This document shows, one piece after another, positions 1 to 5,858 of a stretch of DNA of 5,993 nucleotides. A program made the translations under genes and the position numbers. The notes beneath the pieces were generated by a model, which was given only the letters and a program-made list of their open reading frames with translations, was not told the DNA's origin and searched no databases. Source of the stretch: an uncultured Ruminococcus sp. (GTDB lineage: Bacteria; Bacillota; Clostridia; Oscillospirales; Ruminococcaceae); assembly GCA_947177345.1 (NCBI GenBank), contig CAMWUB010000099.1, positions 1-5,993 of the forward strand, given 5' to 3'. Position 1 is the stretch's first letter. Each line of letters opens with the position of its first letter.

Positions 1-24
1 GTTCTCAGAAGAGAACCGTTTTTA
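1..24. terminator. Hairpin after GH13 gene, likely terminator (cut by window edge)
   Basis: GTTCTC (1-6) and GAGAAC (11-16) form a perfect 6-bp stem with a 4-nt loop, beginning 12 nt past the stop codon of the leftward GH13 gene. On the plus strand the stem is followed by CG and then TTTTT (19-23), a good terminator tail for a rightward gene ending left of the window. Bases 17-18 could lengthen the stem with bases outside the window, and the leftward T-run, if any, is also outside. A bidirectional terminator shared by convergent genes is the likely reading, but only half can be seen. Confidence 0.55.
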
Positions 25-27
25 TTA

Positions 28-1908
28 TCAGTCTATGAATTTTGCGGAAATAATTGTATAACCATATGGTTTTATTTCAACCGTATTGTTTTCAAAGTAT
101 CCGCATACAGCGCCGAAATCTTTAAATCTCGGCAGGAGTTCCGGAATATTTTCAATTCTTATATCGTCGCAACTTCTGTTGACGAATACTATAGAATCAA
201 TATCGCCCTGACGTGTAAATGCTACAACACGTTCATCGAATACTTCTGTATCATTTAGTACAAAATAAGTTCTGCCCTCTTTCATGTTCGGGAGCGATTT
301 TCTTACTCTGCTGAGTTCCGAAACGTATTCAATAAGTTCCCTGTCCTCATTACCCCACGGATAACATCTTCTGTTGAACGGGTCTTTATAACCCTGTAAA
401 CCAGCCTCGTCGCCGTAATAGATACTTGGTACACCAGGCAGGAAGAACATCAGAGCCATAGCGGATTTCAGCATATTCTTACCGTTAGTGTACTGCTGTT
501 CATTGAGATATTTTTCAGCCATCCAGTCCTTGCTTTTGTCGTCACAGTTTTCGCCACCGAGACGGTTTATAGCACGTTCAATATCGTGTGTAGAAACAAA
601 ATTCATAAGAACGTCAACCGTCGGCTTAGGATAATTTTCAACGATAGTCATTATAGAATATATGAAATTCTTTACACTACCACCCTTTATATAGCTTATA
701 ATAGCCTCACGGAACGGATAATTCATGACAGAATCGAGTTGTTTTCCGAGAAGATAACGACGCTTTATACCGTAACTTTCCTTATTGGAGGCATCTTCCC
801 ATACTTCGCCGATAACTATTTTATCTTCACCGTAATCCTTTACACTTCTCCTCAGATTATTAAGGAACTGGTCGGGTAATTCGTCAGCTACATCGAGTCT
901 CCAACCGGCTGCACCTTTCGAGAGCCAGTATTTCAGTACACCTTCGTCACCACAAATGAACTCCGTATAACTTTCATTGTTTTCCCATACGTTAGGCAGA
1001 GTATCTATACCCCACCAAGCCTCATAGACATTCGGATAATTTATAAAACTATACCATTTATAATATGGACTTTCCTTTGTATTGAATGCCCCTACAGGTT
1101 CATATCTGTTGAACTTATTGAAATAAACGCTGTCCGCACCTGTATGTGAGAATACACCGTCAAGAATTACGGAAATACCATACTTTTTAGCTTCTGTACA
1201 AAGTTCTTCAAAATCGTCGTTAGTACCTAAAAGCGGGTCAGCTTTCATGTAGTTTGCGGTGTTATACCGGTGATTTTCATGCGATTCAAATATAGGATTG
1301 AGGTATATACAGGTAACGCCTAAATCTCTGAGATATCCTAATTTCGACTGTATACCGGCAAAATCTCCGCCGAAGTAGTCGTTATTCCATACATGACCGT
1401 TCTGGTCTGGTCTGTAGTACGGAGTTTCACCCCATTCACGCATAACACGGTCTTGTGGTACATTTTCGTGAACTTTTCCGCTTTTACAGAACCTGTCCGG
1501 AAAAATCTGATACATAACTCCGCCCTTTAAGAAGTCCGGAGTTTTATAATTTTCGTCGTATACGGTAAGCTGAAACAAATCGCCGTTATCAATATTACCC
1601 TCGTGACAGTTTATCTTCTTTATATAATGACGTATTCCGCCACTGGTATAGGAAAAATAATAGTAATGTACGTCTGTATAACGTGGTGTATAGCTTGTTG
1701 TATACTGATTATATTCGTCAGTTTCTGCTGTGAGTTCCATATTAAGAAAACGTTCTTTGAAACCGGTTCTGAAAAGAACGAGTACCGGTGGGAAATCAAG
1801 ACTTATATCTTTCGGAAGTCTTACCGAAAATTTACACATTTCAGCTCTTTTTATAGCTCCGAATATGGATTTATAATTAAGATTCCATGTATCATAGATA
1901 GGTGTCAT
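28..1908 (-). CDS. Cytoplasmic GH13 alpha-glucan hydrolase (neopullulanase / cyclomaltodextrinase / alpha-amylase type)
   Basis: 626 aa. It should hydrolyse alpha-1,4 (perhaps also alpha-1,6) bonds in maltodextrins, cyclodextrins or glycogen fragments. Residues about 1-120 form a beta-rich N-terminal domain in the place of the CBM34-type domain of neopullulanases. The TIM barrel runs from VMYQIFPDRF (131-140) to about 540. Visible GH13 motifs are DYFGGD (177-182), region V-like KADPLLG (222-228), region I DGVFSH (250-255), region II GWRLDVADE (335-343, nucleophile D339), region III IGEVWED (366-372, acid/base E368) and region IV STHD (439-442, D442). All three catalytic acids are present. A C-terminal beta domain ends the protein. 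There is no signal peptide, so it acts in the cytoplasm. The start is supported by AAGGAGA at 1921-1927, 12 nt upstream, which is slightly long. It lies downstream of the phosphorylase gene on the same strand with a 90-nt gap and probably shares its transcript. GH13 subfamily and product specificity cannot be fixed by eye; subfamily 20-like is my best guess. Confidence 0.93.
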   Translation of the reverse strand: MTPIYDTWNLNYKSIFGAIKRAEMCKFSVRLPKDISLDFPPVLVLFRTGFKERFLNMELTAETDEYNQYTTSYTPRYTDVHYYYFSYTSGGIRHYIKKINCHEGNIDNGDLFQLTVYDENYKTPDFLKGGVMYQIFPDRFCKSGKVHENVPQDRVMREWGETPYYRPDQNGHVWNNDYFGGDFAGIQSKLGYLRDLGVTCIYLNPIFESHENHRYNTANYMKADPLLGTNDDFEELCTEAKKYGISVILDGVFSHTGADSVYFNKFNRYEPVGAFNTKESPYYKWYSFINYPNVYEAWWGIDTLPNVWENNESYTEFICGDEGVLKYWLSKGAAGWRLDVADELPDQFLNNLRRSVKDYGEDKIVIGEVWEDASNKESYGIKRRYLLGKQLDSVMNYPFREAIISYIKGGSVKNFIYSIMTIVENYPKPTVDVLMNFVSTHDIERAINRLGGENCDDKSKDWMAEKYLNEQQYTNGKNMLKSAMALMFFLPGVPSIYYGDEAGLQGYKDPFNRRCYPWGNEDRELIEYVSELSRVRKSLPNMKEGRTYFVLNDTEVFDERVVAFTRQGDIDSIVFVNRSCDDIRIENIPELLPRFKDFGAVCGYFENNTVEIKPYGYTIISAKFID

Positions 1909-1947
1909 ATAAAAAAAATCTCTCCTTTATATAAAATATATCAAAAT

Positions 1948-1977
1948 AAGGGGACGGAAATTTAATTCAGTCCCCTT
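1948..1977 (-). terminator. Intercistronic hairpin between glgP and the GH13 gene
   Basis: AAGGGGAC (1948-1955) and GTCCCCTT (1970-1977) make a perfect 8-bp, GC-rich stem with a 14-nt AT-rich loop. Read leftward, it starts 22 nt after the glgP stop and is followed by ATTTTGAT, an interrupted T-run, so it would be a leaky terminator or a 3'-end stabiliser. On the plus strand only TT and then AATT follow the stem. I see no convincing promoter between it and the GH13 start. The GH13 gene is therefore probably expressed by read-through, with the hairpin lowering its level relative to glgP. Confidence 0.6.
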
Positions 1978-1998
1978 TTAATTCGGGTAGATATTTAA

Positions 1999-4416
1999 TT
2001 ATTTAAGATGCCAGATTGTTTCAGCGTATTCAGTAACAGCACGGTCAGCGGAGAATATACCTGCTCCGGCGATATTATTCAGTGACATCTTAGCCCACTT
2101 CATAGTATCGTTGTAACATTCTGTACTGAACTTCTGCGCACGTCTGTAATCATCGAAGTCAGCAAGTACCATATATGGGTCACGGTCTTTGAGTGAGTTT
2201 GCAACATCATTGAAAGTACAGCCGTTTATACCGTGATACATACGTTCAATAGCCTCGTGTATAACAGGATTATTATTGAAATATTCAACAGGTCTGTAAC
2301 CACGTGCCTTAAGAGCATTTACTTCAGGAGTCTTCATACCGAAGATAATATTATTACCCTCACCGGCAGCCTCGTTGATTTCAATGTTAGCACCATCGAG
2401 AGTACCGAGAGTTACAGCACCGTTCAGCATGAACTTCATGTTACCTGTACCAGATGCTTCAGTACCAGCAAGCGAAATCTGTTCAGAAATTTCAGAGGCA
2501 GGCATAAGAAGTTCAGAAAGTGTTACACAATAGTTTTCGAGGAATACAACCTGTAATTTCTGATTGATTTTAGGATTCTTTCTTATTTCCTCAGAAATAG
2601 CCCATATCAGCTTGATAATCTGCTTTGCAAGGTAGTAACCTGGTGCAGCCTTTGCAGCGAAAATATAGGTCTTCGGAGTATAATCAGCGTCCGGATTTGC
2701 CAGTAAATACGCATAATCAGCGAGGATATTCATTACATTAAGATGCTGTCTCTTGTATTCGTGAAGTCTCTTAACCTGAACATCAAAAATACTGTCAGTA
2801 TTGAGGATAATTCCCATATTGTTCTTGACGTATTTTGAAAATCTCTTTTTGTTTTCTTTCTTTACTTCAACGAGCTTTTCAAGTACTGCATTATCGCTCT
2901 GATATTTACGGAATTTTTCAAGTTCTGAAGCGTCTTTAATGAACTTATCGCCGATAGTTTCTGTGAGCAGGTCTGTAAGACCCTTATTTGACTGTAATAA
3001 CCATCTTCTGTAAGCGATACCATTAGTAACATTCTTGAATTTTTCAGGAGTATTACAGAACTCATCATTGAAAACAGAATCCTTGATAATTTCAGAATGA
3101 AGTTTTGAAACACCGTTCACGCTATGAGATGCAGCAACACAAAGTGTAGCCATATGAATCTGATTATCTTTGATTATTGACATTCTTGTAGTCTTAGCAC
3201 TGTCGTGACCGTTTCTTTCCATAAGTGACTGACAATATCTGTTATTGATTTCAACAATAATTGAGAATATACGTGGGATTACAGTCTTTACAAGATTTAC
3301 GTCCCACTTTTCGAGAGCCTCAGCCATAACAGTATGGTTTGTATATGCGAAAGTCTTAGTAACAATATCCCAAGCCTTTTCCCATGAATAACCGCAGTCG
3401 TCAAGGAGTATACGCATAAGTTCCGGAATTGCAAGAGTCGGGTGGGTATCGTTGATATGGATTGCAACCTTATCAGCGAGATTTTCAAGAGTTCCGTAAA
3501 CATTCATGTGATTGTTTACTATATCACCTACAGCAGCGGCACAAAGGAAATACTGCTGACGAAGTCTGAGTGATTTACCCTCTGCGTGATTGTCGTTAGG
3601 GTACAGAATCTTTGAAATAGCATTAGCTATAGCGTTCTGATTTATAGCCTTGTCATAGAATCCCTGATTGAACATTTCCATATCAAAGCCCGGAGCTTTT
3701 GCAGACCACAGACGGAGTACGGAAACACCCTCCGAACCATAGCCGGAAACATACATATCATACGGTGTAGCGATAACTGTATTATAGTTTACGTGTGAAA
3801 TGTAATGACCGCTTTTATCCCAGTATTCCTGAAGTTCGCCCTCAAAATGAACATCTATAGCAAGTTCCGGACGTGGTACGAGCCATGCAGAACCACCAGG
3901 AAGCCAGTTATCAGGAAGTTCAGTCTGCCAGCCGTCCTGTAATTTCTGCTGGAAAATACCGTATTCATAACAGATAGAATGACCCATAGCAGGCATAGCA
4001 GTAGTTGCGAGACCGTCGAGGTAACAGGCGGCGAGTCTTCCAAGACCACCGTTTCCGAGACCGGCATCGGGTTCTTGTTCATAGATTCTGTCGAGATTTA
4101 TTCCGGAATGTGCAAGTAATGCCTTTACATCGTCAACAAGTCCGAGATTATAGAGGCTTGTTTTAAGGGAACGTCCCATAAGAAATTCCATTGAAAGATA
4201 ATAAATCTGTTTTCCGCCAACCGAATGGGTATGATTAGTGAAATCCTGTCTTTTTTTGCCGAGAATATCAACGATTATCGAGGAAAGCACCTGATATACC
4301 TGTTTGTCGGAAGCCTCTTCCGGAGTTACATTGAAAAGTGCGTGTAACTTTTCAGGAAAAGACTGTTTAATTTTTTCCATAAGTGGATTTACATTTTTTT
4401 GTAATTTTTCTGACAT
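1999..4416 (-). CDS. glgP: Glycogen/maltodextrin phosphorylase (GT35, PLP-dependent)
   Basis: 805 aa, the normal length for bacterial GlgP/MalP. It phosphorolyses alpha-1,4-glucan from the non-reducing end to glucose-1-phosphate in the cytoplasm. Family landmarks: YYLSMEFLMGRSL (72-84), DAGLGNGGLGRLAACYLDG (117-135), INDTHP (321-326), NHTVMAEALEKW (360-371, with H361 matching the active-site His377 of rabbit muscle phosphorylase), VTNGI (463-467), VQVKRLHEYKRQ (546-557, with R550 and K555 matching the phosphate-binding Arg/Lys) and the PLP site EASGTGNMKF (653-662, Schiff-base lysine K661). The short N-terminus has no counterpart of the eukaryotic Ser14 phosphorylation segment. ATG is preceded by TGGAGAA with GGAG at 4424-4427, 7 nt upstream. 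It is the first gene of a leftward unit with the GH13 gene. GlgP and MalP cannot be separated by sequence alone; no glg biosynthesis or mal transport genes are in view to decide. Confidence 0.97.
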   Translation of the reverse strand: MSEKLQKNVNPLMEKIKQSFPEKLHALFNVTPEEASDKQVYQVLSSIIVDILGKKRQDFTNHTHSVGGKQIYYLSMEFLMGRSLKTSLYNLGLVDDVKALLAHSGINLDRIYEQEPDAGLGNGGLGRLAACYLDGLATTAMPAMGHSICYEYGIFQQKLQDGWQTELPDNWLPGGSAWLVPRPELAIDVHFEGELQEYWDKSGHYISHVNYNTVIATPYDMYVSGYGSEGVSVLRLWSAKAPGFDMEMFNQGFYDKAINQNAIANAISKILYPNDNHAEGKSLRLRQQYFLCAAAVGDIVNNHMNVYGTLENLADKVAIHINDTHPTLAIPELMRILLDDCGYSWEKAWDIVTKTFAYTNHTVMAEALEKWDVNLVKTVIPRIFSIIVEINNRYCQSLMERNGHDSAKTTRMSIIKDNQIHMATLCVAASHSVNGVSKLHSEIIKDSVFNDEFCNTPEKFKNVTNGIAYRRWLLQSNKGLTDLLTETIGDKFIKDASELEKFRKYQSDNAVLEKLVEVKKENKKRFSKYVKNNMGIILNTDSIFDVQVKRLHEYKRQHLNVMNILADYAYLLANPDADYTPKTYIFAAKAAPGYYLAKQIIKLIWAISEEIRKNPKINQKLQVVFLENYCVTLSELLMPASEISEQISLAGTEASGTGNMKFMLNGAVTLGTLDGANIEINEAAGEGNNIIFGMKTPEVNALKARGYRPVEYFNNNPVIHEAIERMYHGINGCTFNDVANSLKDRDPYMVLADFDDYRRAQKFSTECYNDTMKWAKMSLNNIAGAGIFSADRAVTEYAETIWHLK

Positions 4417-4432
4417 TATTTTTCTCCAATCT

Positions 4433-4447
4433 GCCGTATATGACGGC
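4433..4447 (-). promoter_or_regulatory. Small hairpin just upstream of the glgP ribosome binding site
   Basis: GCCGT (4433-4437) and ACGGC (4443-4447) form a perfect 5-bp GC-rich stem with a 5-nt loop in the glgP 5' UTR. It ends 5 nt before the GGAG at 4424-4427. It could affect ribosome access or protect the mRNA 5' region. It has no T-run and is not a terminator. A second weaker pairing exists between ATCCG and CGGAT (4467-4486) in the same UTR. Confidence 0.35.
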
Positions 4448-4468
4448 GGTTTAGTTTGTAATATATAT

Positions 4469-4513
4469 CCGGAATATTATACGGATAAATCACCGGAAAA
4501 ATACCGGAAATAT
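4469..4513. repeat. Repeated CCGGAA motifs in the glgP 5' UTR
   Basis: CCGGAA occurs at 4469-4474, 4493-4498 and 4504-4509, with another copy upstream at 4640-4645. The last two UTR copies lie in an 11-bp near-perfect tandem repeat, ACCGGAAAAAT (4492-4502) followed by ACCGGAAATAT (4503-4513). All three sit between the predicted glgP promoter and start codon, so they would be transcribed as UUCCGG repeats. They stand out in an otherwise AT-rich stretch. They may be protein-binding sites or RNA elements; chance cannot be excluded. Confidence 0.4.
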
Positions 4514-4535
4514 ATTTACATTGAGTATAATATAT

Positions 4536-4564
4536 ATTGTATCATGTTTATGTGATTTTTTCAA
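4536..4564 (-). promoter_or_regulatory. Predicted sigma-A-type promoter for glgP
   Basis: Reading leftward: TTGAAA (-35, plus coordinates 4559-4564), a 17-bp spacer, then TACAAT (-10, 4536-4541) preceded by TGA, giving an extended -10. Spacing is optimal and both hexamers are close to consensus. Transcription would begin near 4529, leaving a 5' UTR of about 110 nt before the glgP ATG. No other leftward pair in the region is as good. Confidence 0.7.
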
Positions 4565-4682
4565 TTGTAAAAACTGACAAATTTTTATCAACGATTTACA
4601 GATATTAACAAAAAAAGTAATAAAAATCAACATATAACGCCGGAATGTCTTTTTTTGAATTTACAATTTATAATTCAGAAAG
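4565..4682. other. AT-rich spacer between divergent promoters
   Basis: This is the upstream side of both predicted promoters and holds no ORF that I credit. It has A- and T-tracts (for example A7 near 4610 and T8 ending at 4656), which could act as UP-like or bent DNA. It also has an inverted repeat TGAATT (4656-4661) / AATTCA (4672-4677) with a 10-bp spacer, upstream of the rightward -35 box, which is a possible but unproven operator. Confidence 0.35.
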
Positions 4683-4700
4683 AGCATATTTTTTTATGCT
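4683..4700. promoter_or_regulatory. Inverted repeat touching the -35 box of the corA promoter
   Basis: AGCATA (4683-4688) and TATGCT (4695-4700) are perfect 6-bp arms around six T residues. The right arm shares its last base with the start of the predicted -35 hexamer. The position suits an operator for a metal- or stress-responsive regulator. No known operator consensus is recognised, and in AT-rich DNA such a repeat can arise by chance. Confidence 0.3.
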
Positions 4701-4728
4701 TGCAATGGTAAAAGGAATATGTTATAAT
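4700..4728 (+). promoter_or_regulatory. Predicted sigma-A-type promoter for the leader ORF and corA
   Basis: TTGCAA (4700-4705), a 17-bp spacer, then a perfect TATAAT (4723-4728) preceded by TGT at 4720-4722, an extended -10. Transcription would start around 4735. That puts the leader ribosome binding site (4750-4754) about 15 nt from the mRNA 5' end and gives a leader of about 130 nt before the corA start. A 5-bp inverted repeat ATGTT (4719-4723) / AACAT (4732-4736) spans the -10. Confidence 0.75.
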
Positions 4729-4746
4729 AAAAACATCTAAAAAAAT

Positions 4747-4860
4747 CATGGAGGTACTTTATGAACTCTGACCCTTGTGGGAGCTTGAAAAAAATTTTAA
4801 AATCCGGACAGTAGCTGTTGCTCTCCATGCTTCTGACCGGAATATCCGTGAAAGGAGCAT
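4747..4860 (+). promoter_or_regulatory. Structured mRNA leader of corA with mutually exclusive pairings (candidate translational switch)
   Basis: Four pairings are visible. (A) CATGGAG (4747-4753) with CTCCATG (4823-4829), perfect 7 bp, covers the leader ORF's ribosome binding site. (B) CCGGACAG (4804-4811) with CTGACCGG (4833-4840), seven pairs with one A-A mismatch; its 5' arm is the last codons of the leader ORF. (C) ATGCTTCT (4827-4834) with AGGAGCAT (4853-4860), eight pairs including one G-U, buries the corA ribosome binding site. (D) CGGA (4838-4841) with TCCG (4845-4848) sits inside C. A and C share 4827-4829; B shares bases with C and D; A and B together would make a pseudoknot. So B opposes the sequestering hairpin C/D. 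Only four T residues follow C, so control of translation is likelier than transcription termination. It does not match the M-box Mg2+ riboswitch or any other class I can recall. Confidence 0.5.
4761..4814 (+). CDS. Putative 17-aa leader peptide upstream of corA
   Basis: ATG at 4761 opens a 17-codon frame, MNSDPCGSLKKILKSGQ, ending at TAG 4812-4814. A strong GGAGG (4750-4754) lies 6 nt upstream, as good as the sites of the real genes here and far better than expected for a random short ORF. It begins about 25 nt from the predicted transcript start and ends 52 nt before the corA ATG. The Asp-Pro at residues 4-5 recalls the acidic/proline start of the Salmonella MgtL leader peptide, also 17 residues and upstream of a Mg2+ transporter gene. 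That resemblance is functional analogy, not shown homology. The -CGS-LKK-K tail is basic. Alternatively the frame is chance and the GGAGG serves only RNA structure. Confidence 0.5.
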   Translation: MNSDPCGSLKKILKSGQ

Positions 4861-4866
4861 TTTAAT

Positions 4867-5793
4867 ATGATAAACTTCTACACATCTGATAACGGCGTAT
4901 TATGCCCATGTAATGAACGTCAGGACGGTTGTTGGGTATCGGTGATAAATCCGACACCTCAGGAAGTCGAGGAACTTATTGAGGTCTATGGACTTGACAG
5001 CGGTTTTGTACGGTCATCTGTCGACGAGGAAGAATCCTCACGTATAGAGTGCGAAGACAATCAGACACTTGTTATTATTGATACCCCTGTTTCCGCTATG
5101 GACGGCGAAGAAACAAGACTTTTCTATACCCAACCGCTCGGCATAATCATCACCGATAAAAATGTATTTACAATTTCCGTCAAGGAAACACAGGTACTCA
5201 AAGAGGCTACAGACGGCAGTATACGTAATTTAAAACCGTCATTCAAGACAAGATTTGTCTTGCAGTTACTGCTGAGAATTGCCGCATTGTTTCTGTTGTA
5301 CCTCAAACAGATTGATAAAATATCCACGTCAGCGGAGCAGGAACTTCACGACGCTATGAAAAACGAGTTACTTATGCAGTTACTCGCCCTTGAAAAATCC
5401 CTCGTATACTTTTCGACTTCCCTTAAAGCCAACGAAGCTACTATTGAAAAAATATTCCGTGGACGTGTCATAAGGCTTTACGAAGAAGACCAGGACTTAT
5501 TAGAAGACCTCCTCATTGAAATAAAACAGGCTATTGAAATGTCAAATATATATACAAGTATCCTCTCAAATATGATGGACGGTTTTTCTGCGATAATCTC
5601 GAATAATCAGAACATCGTAATGTGGCGACTTACTATAATAACTGTAATACTGGAAATACCTAATATAATATTTGCGTTCTATGGGATAAATACGGTTGAT
5701 TTGCCTATGCCTTATACGTGGTTTGCGATACTGCTTATGGTAGTACTTACGGGACTGACGGCTTTTATCCTGCTGAAATGGAAAAACAAATAG
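4867..5793 (+). CDS. corA: CorA-family divalent cation (Mg2+-type) channel/transporter
   Basis: 308 aa, within the usual 300-350 for CorA. Expected to form a membrane pentamer that admits Mg2+ or another divalent metal such as Co2+. Residues about 1-110 are the cytoplasmic alpha/beta domain, rich in acidic residues (DEEES at 53-57). About 120-250 is the long helical stalk. TM1 is about 252-271 (NIVMWRLTIITVILEIPNII, 249-268), followed by the pore-entry signature as YGIN (272-275), where the family has YGMN. TM2 is about 284-304, ending in the typical basic tail KWKNK. The periplasmic-loop segment TVDLPMP (276-282) is short and carries one acid. AAAGGAG (4851-4857) is 9 nt before the ATG and supports this start. 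It is preceded by a long leader with a small ORF and transcribed away from glgP. Metal specificity cannot be read from sequence; the GIN variant leaves some doubt about Mg2+. Confidence 0.92.
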   Translation: MINFYTSDNGVLCPCNERQDGCWVSVINPTPQEVEELIEVYGLDSGFVRSSVDEEESSRIECEDNQTLVIIDTPVSAMDGEETRLFYTQPLGIIITDKNVFTISVKETQVLKEATDGSIRNLKPSFKTRFVLQLLLRIAALFLLYLKQIDKISTSAEQELHDAMKNELLMQLLALEKSLVYFSTSLKANEATIEKIFRGRVIRLYEEDQDLLEDLLIEIKQAIEMSNIYTSILSNMMDGFSAIISNNQNIVMWRLTIITVILEIPNIIFAFYGINTVDLPMPYTWFAILLMVVLTGLTAFILLKWKNK

Positions 5794-5843
5794 CAATTAA
5801 CAATTAACAATTATTAATTATAAACTTTTAATTATTAATTAAC
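5794..5843. repeat. AT-only short tandem and direct repeats between corA and the next gene
   Basis: Starting right after the corA stop: CAATTAA (5794-5800), CAATTAA (5801-5807), CAATTAT (5808-5814), a heptamer in three near-identical tandem copies. AATTATTAATTA then appears twice exactly (5809-5820 and 5830-5841). AT-only inverted arms TTAATTA (5814-5820) / TAATTAA (5836-5842) exist but are too weak for a terminator. No GC-rich hairpin follows corA, so read-through into the next gene is plausible. Such AATTAAC-type heptamer tracts could be slippage products or the end of a small dispersed repeat. Confidence 0.6.
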
Positions 5844-5858
5844 AAAAGGGGGATAACT

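Noticed and set aside
586..879. 97-codon open frame on the plus strand
   Set aside because: Lies antisense inside the GH13 gene, which has all its catalytic motifs; no ribosome binding site or recognisable protein features.
2233..2556. 107-codon open frame on the plus strand
   Set aside because: Antisense to glgP across its PLP-binding region; composition looks like a shadow of the real reading frame.
4469..4513. Start of a CRISPR array
   Set aside because: The repeated units are 6-11 bp, without unique spacers of constant length, and no cas genes are present.
4304..4555. 83-codon open frame on the plus strand crossing the glgP start
   Set aside because: Begins antisense inside glgP, no ribosome binding site, and its end is low-complexity Tyr/Ile-rich translation of the AT-rich spacer and glgP promoter.
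4823..4863. Intrinsic transcription terminator in the corA leader
   Set aside because: The hairpin at 4827-4860 is followed by only four T residues counting its last base, and it overlaps the corA ribosome binding site, so sequestration of that site fits better.
4735..4866. M-box (ykoK) or other known riboswitch upstream of corA
   Set aside because: The leader is shorter than an M-box, and I do not see its conserved segments or those of the yybP-ykoY Mn2+ riboswitch or NiCo class. A covariance-model search would settle this.
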